From CAZBQC01 sp964494015 (GTDB lineage: Bacteria > Bacillota_I > Bacilli_A > RF39 > UBA660), in contig CAZBQC010000021.1 in the NCBI GenBank assembly GCA_964494015.1, positions 1 through 17,600 of the forward strand: a stretch of DNA of 17,600 nucleotides, given 5' to 3'. Within the stretch, counting starts at the first letter, position 1. Each line of letters begins with the position of its first letter. Below, piece by piece: positions 4,877 to 13,568 of this stretch. The position numbers and the translations under genes were made by a program. The notes beneath the pieces were generated by a model. That model saw only the letters and a list, made by a program, of their open reading frames with translations, searched no databases and was not told the DNA's origin.

Positions 4877-6877
4877 ATGAGAAACAGATTAATAATAGGA
4901 ATCATATTAGTATTATTAATAATAGGCATAACCATCGGAGCAACATATGCTTTTTTTCAGTACAATAAAACAGGAGCTAAAACTCTTTCTTTTGAAACCG
5001 GAAGTATCAATTTAAATCTAGGTGAAGTAGGAAATGGGATATCGTTAACTGATCAATTTCCGATGAGCGATGAAGCCGGAATGGCTCAGGCAACGACCTA
5101 TAACTTCACGATTAGTGGTTATAATACGGGAACAGATCCGATTTACTATGAAGTATTAGCGGTGCTTGGAAGTGATGTCGTAGGAAAAACTAGATTCAGT
5201 GATGACGAAATGAAACTATATATTACCGATGGAGTAGGAACACCAGTCTATGGACCAGCTTCTCCGCTTAATTTATCGAGTGCTGGTGCAAGACTACTAA
5301 TCGATACAATTCCGAGTGGAACATCACAGGGGAGTCCAATAATTAGAAGTTATTTGTTAAGATTTTGGTTAAATACTGAGCGGATTCTAATCAGTGATAC
5401 AGATTATGTTTCAGGAAAGAATACCTATACTCCAACTGAATTTCAAAGCAAGTATGCTTCTATCAAGATTCAAGTCAAAGGAGATATGACACCAAAGAGT
5501 ATGCCACCAACATTATTAGAGAAAATTAATACGGATTTATCAGGTAATTTATATACCGAAGCAGGAGATACTGATCAGACCTTTATTGTTGGAACAGTGA
5601 ATGACGTTAACTATAAACCAAATAATTATCTTTGGTACAGTGGAAAGATGTGGCGAATAGTTGCCTTAAATAAAACAGCCGGAGTAGTAACATCAGTAAA
5701 GACAATAACTCAAGATAGTATAACAAGTATGTCTTGGAACGGGACATTAGAGAATGGAGGAAGTGGGGGAACAAATTACCAAAACAGTTTTATTTATCAG
5801 TGGCTAAACGAAGATTTTGGTGATACATTAAGATATCCAACTAACTATCTTGTTACAAATTACAGTTGGAATGCGACACCAACCCATCCGAGTACAAAAC
5901 CATCCAATACCATAATGGTTTCAGGAATAGTCGGTCTTTTAAACATCTATGAATATGCAAGGAGCGCTACTAATACAACCGTTGCCAATGGTTATTTGAA
6001 TATTGGACATTATTGGTGGTCTATAACTAACTTTGATTCAACAAGTGTTCGTTATGTAGCCACCAATGGAGCTAGTAGTTCTGTTGGCTATGCTAATACT
6101 AATTATAGTGTTCGTCCATCCATAAATTTAAAAACAAGTATTCGAATAACAAGTGGCAGTGGCACAATTAATAATCCCTATCGCTTAGAAGGTGACAATG
6201 ATCAGGAAAGCAATTTAATAAATAATAATTTAAATACTCGATACAGTGGTGAATATGTCAGATTTAATAATGAAAATTATCGAATTATCGAAATAAAAAA
6301 TAGTCTAACTAAATTAATAAAAATTGATTACCTAACAGATAGTGGTGGAACAATAATAGAAAAACCATTTAGTACCAGTATTTTATATAATCCATTAGGC
6401 GAAATAGGATATTGGGGAGGATACTTAAATAATAATACAGCCAGTGGTTGGTACGGTTCGCTAGGTAGTACTTGGCAAAATATGATTGAAGAGGGAGTAT
6501 GGTATTTAGCAACAGTAGGAGATGGAATCAGTTATAAAGCCGGCATCTGTGCAACAGTCAATCCCATTGCAAGTGGTGGTACTAAGACTAGGTCCTGTAT
6601 TAAAACGACAAGTAGTGTCAATGCTAAAGTAGGATTATCTCGATTAGGAGAAATATTTGCTAGTCGAAGTGCAAGTAACCCTGAGTCATCAAGTGAAATG
6701 ACGATTATTACCCCAAAAACTGCTAGCAGTTTATATTCAATAAATTCTACTGGATATGCAAGTAATGTTATTTATTCTGATAATACGCCAGTTCGTCTAT
6801 CAATTTATCTTAAATCTAATGTTAAGATAGCGTCGGGTGATGGTACACCTACTAATCCATTTACTTTAACGATGTAA
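4877..6877 (+). CDS. Large secreted surface protein: SipW-type leader, TasA/CalY-like domain and two DUF6273-like modules
   Basis: 666 residues. The leader (5-25) ends in GATYAFF, the pattern of substrates of SipW-type signal peptidases such as TasA and CalY. Residues about 35-205 form a beta-rich domain that closes with SIKIQVKGDM, as in TasA/CalY-type proteins. Two modules follow (about 246-438 and 452-666). The first has YLWYSGKMWRIVALN, HYWWSITNFDS and VRPSINLKTSIRITSGSG, the pattern of the DUF6273 domain. The second aligns with it: EYVRFNNENYRIIEIKN, GLSRLGEIFASRSAS and VRLSIYLKSNVKIASGDG. It has lost the WW motif and gained the protein's only two cysteines (C558, C574). The protein is probably exported and may be fibrous or adhesive, but its function is unknown. 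AGAGGT lies 4 nt before the ATG. The gene is a single unit with its own promoter and terminator. No SipW peptidase is in the window. Confidence 0.8.
   Translation: MRNRLIIGIILVLLIIGITIGATYAFFQYNKTGAKTLSFETGSINLNLGEVGNGISLTDQFPMSDEAGMAQATTYNFTISGYNTGTDPIYYEVLAVLGSDVVGKTRFSDDEMKLYITDGVGTPVYGPASPLNLSSAGARLLIDTIPSGTSQGSPIIRSYLLRFWLNTERILISDTDYVSGKNTYTPTEFQSKYASIKIQVKGDMTPKSMPPTLLEKINTDLSGNLYTEAGDTDQTFIVGTVNDVNYKPNNYLWYSGKMWRIVALNKTAGVVTSVKTITQDSITSMSWNGTLENGGSGGTNYQNSFIYQWLNEDFGDTLRYPTNYLVTNYSWNATPTHPSTKPSNTIMVSGIVGLLNIYEYARSATNTTVANGYLNIGHYWWSITNFDSTSVRYVATNGASSSVGYANTNYSVRPSINLKTSIRITSGSGTINNPYRLEGDNDQESNLINNNLNTRYSGEYVRFNNENYRIIEIKNSLTKLIKIDYLTDSGGTIIEKPFSTSILYNPLGEIGYWGGYLNNNTASGWYGSLGSTWQNMIEEGVWYLATVGDGISYKAGICATVNPIASGGTKTRSCIKTTSSVNAKVGLSRLGEIFASRSASNPESSSEMTIITPKTASSLYSINSTGYASNVIYSDNTPVRLSIYLKSNVKIASGDGTPTNPFTLTM
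5612..6874 (+). repeat. Diverged tandem duplication inside the secreted protein gene
   Basis: Module A (about 5612-6190) and module B (about 6230-6874) are recognisable as copies only at protein level. The shared landmarks come in the same order: an aromatic start before W/Y-R-I, a GL..L.E.A.S core, and a VR-S-LKS-I-SG-GT--NP ending. The ends of the copies are approximate. Confidence 0.6.
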
Positions 6878-6916
6878 TTCGGTAAAAACTAATTTTCCTA
6901 AATCATCTAAAATATT

Positions 6917-6945
6917 AAGGAGTGTTGAATTCAACACTCCTTTTT
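6917..6945 (+). terminator. Strong intrinsic terminator after the secreted protein gene
   Basis: A perfect 26-nt palindrome (6917-6942) centred on GAATTC, with a GGAGTGTTGAA arm, followed by a T-run to 6945. The six central bases are expected to form the loop, leaving a stem of about 10 bp. Confidence 0.9.
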
Positions 6946-6957
6946 CTTCTAAAAAAG

Positions 6958-6986
6958 TCCGCAAATAGAAAAAAAGATGTTATAAT
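6958..6986 (+). promoter_or_regulatory. Extended -10 promoter of gatCAB
   Basis: TATAAT (6981-6986) is preceded by TG and one base (6978-6980). The -35 candidate TCCGCA (6958-6963) is 17 nt upstream and poor, as is usual with extended -10 promoters. The gatC ribosome binding site GAGGAAA follows. Confidence 0.6.
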
Positions 6987-7010
6987 ATTAATTGATTGTG
7001 AGGAAATTTT

Positions 7011-7307
7011 ATGAAAGAAAAGTTAACTAGAGAAGAAGTTTTACATGTCGCTAGATTAGCTCGGATTGAACTAACGGAAAAAGAGATCGAGAAGTTTCAA
7101 AGAGAGTTAAAAATCATGATCGATGAAATAGATAAAATAAAAGTCTTAAATGATTTCGATGAAGAGAGATTAATCACGCCAGTTGAGCACGGAGCTAAAC
7201 TAAGAGAAGATCAAGCGGAAGAAACTCTATCAATCGACGAAGTTATGAAAAATGTTCCCAAGAAAAGCGGAAATTTTATCGAAGTGCCGGTGATGATCAA
7301 TGACTAA
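7011..7307 (+). CDS. gatC: Glutamyl/aspartyl-tRNA amidotransferase subunit C
   Basis: 98 residues, normal for the family. It opens with LTREEVLHVARLARIELTEKE, the helical pair that wraps around GatA, and ends in the usual proline- and acid-rich tail (VPKKSGNFIEVPVM). GatC holds GatA and GatB together in the GatCAB complex. That complex turns Glu-tRNA(Gln) into Gln-tRNA(Gln), and in many bacteria Asp-tRNA(Asn) into Asn-tRNA(Asn). It is the first gene of gatC-gatA-gatB and overlaps gatA by 8 nt, which favours coupled translation. GAGGAAA lies just upstream of the ATG. Confidence 0.96.
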   Translation: MKEKLTREEVLHVARLARIELTEKEIEKFQRELKIMIDEIDKIKVLNDFDEERLITPVEHGAKLREDQAEETLSIDEVMKNVPKKSGNFIEVPVMIND

Positions 7308-8739
7308 TTATTTGAGTTTAGATATCTTAACGATTAACGATAAATTAAAAAAGAAAGAAATCAAATCCATTGATTTAGTTTTAGAATGCTTTGAGAGAAT
7401 TGAAGCTAATCGTGATTTGAATGCTTTCATTACTTTAGATAAAGAAAGAGCAATTGAAGAAGCTAAAAGATTAGAAAATTTAGAAGTTGATAATTTATTA
7501 TTTGGAATGCCGATTGCGGTCAAAGATAATATTTTAACCAAAGATTTAAGGACAACCTGTGCCTCTCATATCTTAGATAATTTTATGCCTATTTATGACG
7601 CAACTTTAATTGAAAAAGTTAAAAAGAGTCACATGATTATTGTCGGTAAAACCAATATGGATGAGTTTGCCATGGGGTCAACCAGCGAGAATAGTTATTT
7701 TGGTGTGCCACTTAATCCGTGGGATAAAAATAAAATTACTGGTGGTTCCAGTGGTGGAAGTGCTGCTTGTGTCGCCGGTGGTATTACACCGTTTTCACTA
7801 GGTAGTGACACGGGTGGAAGCGTTCGCCAACCAGCCAGTTACTGTGGGATTGTCGGCATGAAACCAACTTATGGTCGTGTTTCCAGGTATGGTGTTGTCG
7901 CTTTTGGTTCCAGTTTGGATCAAGTTGGTCCGATGACTAGAACTGTCTATGAAAATGCTCTATTATTAAATGTTATCAGTGGCGAAGATGATAAGGATTT
8001 GACCAGTATTAAAACCACCGAAGATTTTACAAGATTAATTGGTCAGGATATAAAAGGAATGAAAATTGCCATTCCAACTTTCTTTTTAAAAAATGTCGAA
8101 CAAGAAGTTTTAAATAAAGTCGAAATGATAAAAAAATTTTTAGAAAAACACGATGTAAAAGTTGATTTAGTTGACATTCACCATCTTGATAAAGCTTCAC
8201 TACTTTACCAGATTATCGCAATGGGGGAAGCGAGTAGCAATTTAGCTCGTTTTGATGGAGTTAGGTATGGATATTCTTATCCAGATGCTAAAAGTGTCGA
8301 TGAATTATATATGAAGACGAGAGGCCTTGGCTTTGGAAACGAAGTTAAAAGAAGAATCATGGTTGGTAGTTATATTCTAAGTGGTGAAAATGCTAAGATA
8401 TATTACAATAAAGCTCTTCAAATAAGAGATGATATTCGTAAAAGTTTCAAGAAAATTTTCAAGAGTTATGATCTAGTTATCGGACCAGTTGCAACTACCG
8501 TTGCCTATGGCTTTAATACGGGAAAGGATAATCCATTAAGAAGTTTTATGGATGATGTTTTAGTCATTCCTGCTAATATGGCAGGGCTTCCTGCTCTTAG
8601 TGTTCCGGTCGGTTTTAATTCCGAAAAATTGCCGATTGGCTTACAAATAATTGGTGATTCTTTTAAGGAAGCTGTTATCTATCAGTTAGCAGCTTTCCTA
8701 GAGAAAGAACTAAAGGTAGGAGGTAAGGTTAATGAGTAA
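7300..8739 (+). CDS. gatA: Glutamyl/aspartyl-tRNA amidotransferase subunit A (amidase)
   Basis: 479 residues, full length. It is the glutaminase subunit of GatCAB: it frees ammonia from glutamine, which is channelled to GatB. The amidase signature is complete, with GGSSGGSAACVAGG at 148-161 and GSDTGGSVRQPASYCG at 168-183. The Ser-cisSer-Lys triad reads S174, S150 and K75 (in AVKDNI), each four residues before the S. aureus GatA numbering (S178, S154, K79). No catalytic residue is missing. It overlaps gatC by 8 nt at its start and gatB by 8 nt at its end, and a GGTGAT ribosome-binding-like sequence lies in the gatC tail. The cytosolic complex probably makes Gln-tRNA(Gln) in place of a GlnRS, as is usual in Bacillota. 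Confidence 0.97.
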   Translation: MTNYLSLDILTINDKLKKKEIKSIDLVLECFERIEANRDLNAFITLDKERAIEEAKRLENLEVDNLLFGMPIAVKDNILTKDLRTTCASHILDNFMPIYDATLIEKVKKSHMIIVGKTNMDEFAMGSTSENSYFGVPLNPWDKNKITGGSSGGSAACVAGGITPFSLGSDTGGSVRQPASYCGIVGMKPTYGRVSRYGVVAFGSSLDQVGPMTRTVYENALLLNVISGEDDKDLTSIKTTEDFTRLIGQDIKGMKIAIPTFFLKNVEQEVLNKVEMIKKFLEKHDVKVDLVDIHHLDKASLLYQIIAMGEASSNLARFDGVRYGYSYPDAKSVDELYMKTRGLGFGNEVKRRIMVGSYILSGENAKIYYNKALQIRDDIRKSFKKIFKSYDLVIGPVATTVAYGFNTGKDNPLRSFMDDVLVIPANMAGLPALSVPVGFNSEKLPIGLQIIGDSFKEAVIYQLAAFLEKELKVGGKVNE

Positions 8740-10150
8740 ATTAATTCCGACAATTGGTATCGAGGTTCACGTCGAACTTAAAACCAAATCCAAATTATTT
8801 TCCAGTTCACCTAATAATTATGGTGACTTAGCTAATACCAATACCAATGCTATCGATTTAGGTTATCCTGGAACACTTCCCACTTTAAATAAGGAAGTTA
8901 TCAATTTAGCAATTAAAGCCGCTCATGTTTTAAACTGCCAAATTAATCAGCATCTTCATTTTGATCGTAAGAATTATTTTTATCCAGACAATGCTAAAAA
9001 TTTTCAAATCACTCAAAAGGAAACACCTTTTGGGTATAGTGGCTATGTCGAGATCGAAGTTAATGAACAATTAAAAAAGATCCTGCTTGAAGAATTACAC
9101 ATCGAAGAGGACACGTGTAAAAGTATTCATACTAAAAATTCTAGTTTATTGGATTTTAATCGTTCTGGTGTTCCCTTAATTGAAATTGTCAGTAAACCAG
9201 TCATCGAAAGTAGCAGGGAAGCGGTCCTTTATTTGGAAAAATTAAGAGAATTATTGTTCTATAGTGATGTATCAGATTGTAAAATTGAAGAGGGTAGTAT
9301 GCGTTGTGATGCGAATGTTTCTTTAAGAGAAGAAACCTCAGAAATTTTAGGTACGAAAGTTGAAATTAAAAATATTGGTTCAATTACTAATGTTGGTCTA
9401 GCTATTGAACAAGAGATTATTAGACAAAGAGAATTATTGGAAAGAGGCGACAAGGTTATCGATGAAACGAGAAGATATGACGATAAGTTGAATAAGACGA
9501 TTTCAATGCGTGTTAAAGAAACTGGTAATGACTATCGTTACTTTCCCGAACCTGACTTACCTTTAGTTAATTTGACTAATGACTATCTAAAGCAAGTGAT
9601 TGAAACACTTCCTGTCTTACCAGATGAAAGAAGAAAAAAGTATCTTCAAGGAGGTGTCAGTTTATTAAATGCCAACAAGATTATTCAAAATAAAGACCTA
9701 TCAGATTATTTAGAACAATTTGATAATATTAACTTAGTGACAGCCACTAACTTACTTTTAGGAGATATTCAAGCCTACCTAAACAAAAATAATTTAAGAA
9801 TATTTGCTACTAAATTAACTCCTTCTAAGTTTTTAGATTTAGTTCATAAACTAGATGACAAGGAAATAACGAATAAAATTTTTAAAGATCTTCTTGTCGA
9901 CATCCTGGAAAGAGATTTAACGATCGATGAATTAATCCAAGAAAAGGGTATTAAGGTTATGAATAATGAAGAAGATTTAATTAAAATAATTAATCAAGTC
10001 GTTGACAATAGTTCGGCTTCGGTTAGCGAATATAAAAATGGTAATGAAAAAGTTCTCAAGTACTTAATCGGTCAGGTTATGAAGGAAACAAAGGGGACTG
10101 CTGACCCGGTGTTAGTTAATGAATTATTGCTTAATATCTTAAAGATGTAA
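8732..10150 (+). CDS. gatB: Glutamyl/aspartyl-tRNA amidotransferase subunit B
   Basis: 472 residues, full length. It is the kinase-transamidase and tRNA-binding subunit: it activates the Glu or Asp on misacylated tRNA with ATP and transfers ammonia from GatA. The N-terminal GIEVHVEL (9-16) and DRKNYFYPDNAKNFQI (78-93) are family signatures. KIEEGSMRCDANVSLR and the ETRRYD and YRYFPEPDLP motifs complete the catalytic domain. The C-terminal third, from about residue 330, is the helical YqeY-type domain that binds the tRNA elbow, ending in KGTADP. The start overlaps gatA by 8 nt and has a near-perfect AGGAGGT at 8718-8724. No change in key residues was seen. There is no clear terminator after the stop; the next promoter lies directly behind it. 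Confidence 0.97.
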   Translation: MSKLIPTIGIEVHVELKTKSKLFSSSPNNYGDLANTNTNAIDLGYPGTLPTLNKEVINLAIKAAHVLNCQINQHLHFDRKNYFYPDNAKNFQITQKETPFGYSGYVEIEVNEQLKKILLEELHIEEDTCKSIHTKNSSLLDFNRSGVPLIEIVSKPVIESSREAVLYLEKLRELLFYSDVSDCKIEEGSMRCDANVSLREETSEILGTKVEIKNIGSITNVGLAIEQEIIRQRELLERGDKVIDETRRYDDKLNKTISMRVKETGNDYRYFPEPDLPLVNLTNDYLKQVIETLPVLPDERRKKYLQGGVSLLNANKIIQNKDLSDYLEQFDNINLVTATNLLLGDIQAYLNKNNLRIFATKLTPSKFLDLVHKLDDKEITNKIFKDLLVDILERDLTIDELIQEKGIKVMNNEEDLIKIINQVVDNSSASVSEYKNGNEKVLKYLIGQVMKETKGTADPVLVNELLLNILKM

Positions 10151-10151
10151 A

Positions 10152-10180
10152 TTGATTATTGGCACAATATGCTGTATAAT
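10152..10180 (+). promoter_or_regulatory. Promoter of the 10205-16940 operon
   Basis: TTGATT (10152-10157), a 17-nt spacer and a consensus TATAAT (10175-10180). The spacer holds a short inverted repeat, TATTG-GCA-CAATA (10157-10169). GGAGGAAAG (10191-10199) precedes the first start codon. Confidence 0.65.
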
Positions 10181-10204
10181 AATGATAATTGGAGGAAAGT
10201 TTAA

Positions 10205-10681
10205 ATGAGATTTTTTAAGAAAAATAAATTTACTATTATCACGATAATTATCTTTTTGTCTTTAGTAGTATTGGGATTAAAAATTGAAAGTATTGTTTTA
10301 CCTAATACTAAAAAAGCCATTTATGGCGATCGTCTTGATAATATCGAAAAATATAAGGTTGGTGAAGATGAAATCGAATTAGCCATCAACTATTTAAAAG
10401 AGGATAAAAAAGTGGTCAAAGTTACTGAAAGTATCCATGGTAAAATCATTTGTTTTATCGTCCAAGTAACTGATGCGACCTCTATTCAAGATGCTAAAAA
10501 AATTGCCAACGCAGTTTTAGATAAATTTTCCAAAGATGAAAAATCTTATTATAGTTTTCAAGTTTTTGTCAAGAAAAGTGACGAAAAATTAAATAATTTT
10601 CCAATTATTGGCTATAAGAATCCAACTAGTGATGTTTTAATTTTTACAAAGGATCGAGAGGTAACGACCAATGAAGAATAA
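10205..10681 (+). CDS. Unknown single-pass membrane protein, first gene of the envelope operon
   Basis: 158 residues; family not recognised. A basic start (MRFFKKNK) and one hydrophobic segment (9-27) anchor it in the membrane. A compact domain of about 100 residues follows. Its strand-strand-helix-strand order (VVKVTES, GKIICFIVQVT, helix 93-109, YYSFQVFVKK) recalls small ring-building or Asp23-like alpha/beta domains. This is inference from pattern only. The single cysteine (C83) is not in a lipobox, and the last 30 residues look unstructured. It has a strong GGAGGAAAG ribosome binding site and overlaps the next gene by 11 nt, so it is translated together with the receptor-like GGDEF protein. 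An accessory part of that receptor is a reasonable guess, without direct evidence. Confidence 0.75.
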   Translation: MRFFKKNKFTIITIIIFLSLVVLGLKIESIVLPNTKKAIYGDRLDNIEKYKVGEDEIELAINYLKEDKKVVKVTESIHGKIICFIVQVTDATSIQDAKKIANAVLDKFSKDEKSYYSFQVFVKKSDEKLNNFPIIGYKNPTSDVLIFTKDREVTTNEE

Positions 10682-12716
10682 AAAGAAATTATTTATCATC
10701 ATCCCCCTTATTATTGCTGCCTTAGTTTTTGTGGGAGTTTATTTTTACTATAATTATGAAGATAATGCGACTAAACTGACAGCAGGAGATAAAAAGTGGT
10801 TAAACGATAATAATGAGCGAATCGTCGATTTTGAAGTTATCAATAATTTGGCTGTCTATGGATTAAATGGTTCAGGAGTCTTTTTTTCCTTTATCGATGA
10901 TTTTCAAAAAGATACCGGTATCGAATTTAATAAGATACCTTATTTAGTTGAAAATGAAGCAACTGGAAGTAACTATCGAATTCGCATCTTGGATAATGAA
11001 GAAAAATTATCTAGTAAAGATTTATTAATTTTTGAAGATGGTTATGTAGCGATAGGTACTAAAAGTATCAAACTTAACAGCCCAGCTGATTTCTCTAACT
11101 ATGTGGTAGGAGTCTTAAACAGTGATTCTTCAGAAATAATGTATTATTTAAAATCTGGAGGAGACATCACTTACAAAAGTTATAGTAATGAAAGTGATCT
11201 CTTTAATAGTTTAAATAATGGGGTCGTCAATTTAGCCATCGTTCCTTATGTGATGAGTTTAGATAATACGATTGGCAATAAAAATTATCATCTCAATTAC
11301 TACTTTACTGAATATAGCAAGAAAATCGTTTTAACTTTATCTGATAATGAAAGTCGACTAAATGATATTATTAAAAAATACTTTTTGAATTGGAAAGAAA
11401 AAAAGTACGTCGAAGAGTATAACTCTTACTTACTTAATTACTACATTAGTAAAAATATTATTAATGACAAAACCAGAACCGATTTACTGTCGAAAAATTA
11501 TACTTATGGTTATGTTGAAAACCTTCCTTATGAAGTTACCATTGAGGATACTCTAGGTGGCATAGCAGGGGAATACATCAGCCGTATGAAAAGACTAACT
11601 GATATCGATTTCACTTATCGTAAATATCATAGTCTTTCCGAACTAAAAAAAGCAATCAAAAATGGCGATGTCGATATTTATTTAGATTATTTTAATTATA
11701 GTGATGGCAAATTTTTAAGTACGACATCAACTTTTATCGAAAAGTATGTGGTCCTAAAGAAATTTCGCGTCAATGAGGTTGTCGATTCCTTTGAATCATT
11801 AAAAGGAAAGACCATCAGGATGATCGGTAGTAATTCACTGTATACTTATTTTAAAGATAATGCTCGAGTCAATATCGAGACAAGTAGCAGTTTATCAAAA
11901 CTACTAAGTAAGTCAAAAGATAATTTACTAGTTTTAGATCACGAACTATATAACTATTATAAAAACAGTAAGTTAGCTAATTATGAAGTTGTTTATACTG
12001 ACTATATGACGAATGATTATCGATTTATGGTCAAGAGTGATAATAAGACTTTTTATGATCTATTTAACTATATTATTGCTACTAATTCCTACTATAAATA
12101 TCGTAATACCGGTCTTATCAACATGAAAACATCAATTCTCGACCGTAAGACTTTTGAAGAAACCTATTTAATTGTTTTATCGTTGGTATTTATTCCTTTA
12201 TTTTTAATGTCAATCAGTTATTTAATGCTTAAAAATAGAAGAAAAATGAAGTTGATGAGAAAAGAAGACCGTAAAAGATATACTGATATGTTGACCTCTT
12301 TAAAGAATCGTAATTATTTGAAATTAAAAATTAAAGATTGGGATAACAGAAAGGTTTATCCTCAATCAATCATTATTGTCGATTTGAACAATGTCAAATA
12401 TGTCAATAACAATTATGGTCATGAAAAAGGAGACGACTTAATCGTCAAAGCGGCTAGCGTTTTAGTCAATAATCAATTAGAAAATAGTGAAATAATTAGA
12501 ACTGATGGCAATGAATTCTTAATTTATTTAGTTGGTTATAGTGAGAATCAGATTGCTACCTATGGTAAAAAATTATCTAAGGAGTTAAAGGAACTACCTT
12601 ATGGTTTTGGAGCAGCACTTGGATTTAGTATGATAACTGACGATATTAAAACCATCGATGACGCCATCAATGAAGCAACTTTAGAAATGAGAACAGATAA
12701 GGAAAGCTATAAGTAA
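10671..12716 (+). CDS. Membrane receptor with two solute-binding-like domains and a divergent GGDEF domain
   Basis: 681 residues. A first membrane segment (7-27) leads to an extracellular part of about 470 residues with two SBP_bac_3-like halves: about 40-255 (LTAGDKKWL, VGVLNSDSS, NLAIVP) and about 275-490 (YGYVENLPYE, DGDVDIYLDY-type segment, GKTIRMIGSNS). A second membrane segment (499-520) is followed by a cytosolic GGDEF domain (about 535-681) that starts with DMLTSLKNRNYL. Metal-site D571 (DLNNVKYVNN), N580/N581-YGH, GDD and E615 are kept. The signature itself is R610-T-D-G-N-E-F, with GG changed to DG and D to N, and no RxxD inhibitory site is visible. It could be an active diguanylate cyclase, another nucleotide cyclase, or a signalling pseudoenzyme. 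The ligand is unknown; amino acids or peptides are typical for the fold. It overlaps the preceding gene and ends 8 nt before the YihY gene. Confidence 0.85.
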   Translation: MKNKKKLFIIIPLIIAALVFVGVYFYYNYEDNATKLTAGDKKWLNDNNERIVDFEVINNLAVYGLNGSGVFFSFIDDFQKDTGIEFNKIPYLVENEATGSNYRIRILDNEEKLSSKDLLIFEDGYVAIGTKSIKLNSPADFSNYVVGVLNSDSSEIMYYLKSGGDITYKSYSNESDLFNSLNNGVVNLAIVPYVMSLDNTIGNKNYHLNYYFTEYSKKIVLTLSDNESRLNDIIKKYFLNWKEKKYVEEYNSYLLNYYISKNIINDKTRTDLLSKNYTYGYVENLPYEVTIEDTLGGIAGEYISRMKRLTDIDFTYRKYHSLSELKKAIKNGDVDIYLDYFNYSDGKFLSTTSTFIEKYVVLKKFRVNEVVDSFESLKGKTIRMIGSNSLYTYFKDNARVNIETSSSLSKLLSKSKDNLLVLDHELYNYYKNSKLANYEVVYTDYMTNDYRFMVKSDNKTFYDLFNYIIATNSYYKYRNTGLINMKTSILDRKTFEETYLIVLSLVFIPLFLMSISYLMLKNRRKMKLMRKEDRKRYTDMLTSLKNRNYLKLKIKDWDNRKVYPQSIIIVDLNNVKYVNNNYGHEKGDDLIVKAASVLVNNQLENSEIIRTDGNEFLIYLVGYSENQIATYGKKLSKELKELPYGFGAALGFSMITDDIKTIDDAINEATLEMRTDKESYK

Positions 12717-12724
12717 GGAGAAAT

Positions 12725-13543
12725 ATGAAAGTTAGATTTTCAAAGTTTTTTAAAAGAGTTAAGAATACGATTATTCTACCAGAGATGCAAATTCTACCCG
12801 GACATTTAGCTTTCTTTTTTGTCTTATCGATCATTCCTCTAATTGCCATTTTTGGAATTATTGGGAGTTATCTATCGATTAACGAGATGCAAGAAATACT
12901 TACCGATATTATTCCTAAAAGTGTTAATGAATTGTTTCTTCCTCTTGCCAAAGGAAAAAGCTTAAACTTTAACTTAGCCTTTTTTTTAATTACTTCCTTT
13001 GTCTTAGCTGCTAATGGTTGTAATGCCATGATTACCACGTCTAACAGTATTTATAAAATCAAGGGTGATAACTTTATAAAACAGAGGATCAAATCAATTA
13101 TTATGACCATTATCATGATCCTATTATTGATTTTCGTAATGTTGGTACCAGCTTTTGGTGACATCATCTTTAAAGTTTTAAGAGAAAAGATTAATAATAA
13201 CGTCATCGATAGTATTCATCTTATTTATCAAGTCATAAAATATCCATTATCTCTCTTGCTAATTTTCTTTAATATTAAATTACTTTATACCTTGTCTCCC
13301 GACAAAAAAATACTTAGTAAACATACTAATTATGGTGCAATGTTCACGACAATCAGTTGGATTTTATCGACAGAAATATATTCTTACTACGTCGAACATT
13401 TTACTAATTATAATATTTTTTATGGTAGCATTTCTAATATAATTGTACTGATGCTTTGGATTTATTTACTTTCATATTTATTTGTTTTAGGAATGGCTCT
13501 TAATACTGGAAAGTATTTAGATGTCGTTAGCGAAAGTAAATAA
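12725..13543 (+). CDS. YihY/BrkB-family integral membrane protein
   Basis: 272 residues with six predicted membrane segments (about 26-48, 82-97, 122-144, 172-190, 203-222, 235-258). Family landmarks are LPGHLAFFFVLSIIPLIAIFG near the start, ANGCNAMI with NSIYKIK (97-112), and the closing NIFYGSISNIIVLMLWIYLLSYLFVLGMALN. The YihY/BrkB (UPF0761) family is widespread. Its old name of ribonuclease BN is wrong, and no biochemical function is settled; a transport or envelope role is usually assumed. AAGGAGA lies 4 nt before the ATG, and the gene begins 8 nt after the receptor gene and ends 25 nt before the LtaS-like gene. Its position suggests an envelope task shared with lipoteichoic acid synthesis, but this is inference. 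Confidence 0.9.
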   Translation: MKVRFSKFFKRVKNTIILPEMQILPGHLAFFFVLSIIPLIAIFGIIGSYLSINEMQEILTDIIPKSVNELFLPLAKGKSLNFNLAFFLITSFVLAANGCNAMITTSNSIYKIKGDNFIKQRIKSIIMTIIMILLLIFVMLVPAFGDIIFKVLREKINNNVIDSIHLIYQVIKYPLSLLLIFFNIKLLYTLSPDKKILSKHTNYGAMFTTISWILSTEIYSYYVEHFTNYNIFYGSISNIIVLMLWIYLLSYLFVLGMALNTGKYLDVVSESK

Positions 13544-13568
13544 CAATTCATATAAAGAAGGGTGATTT

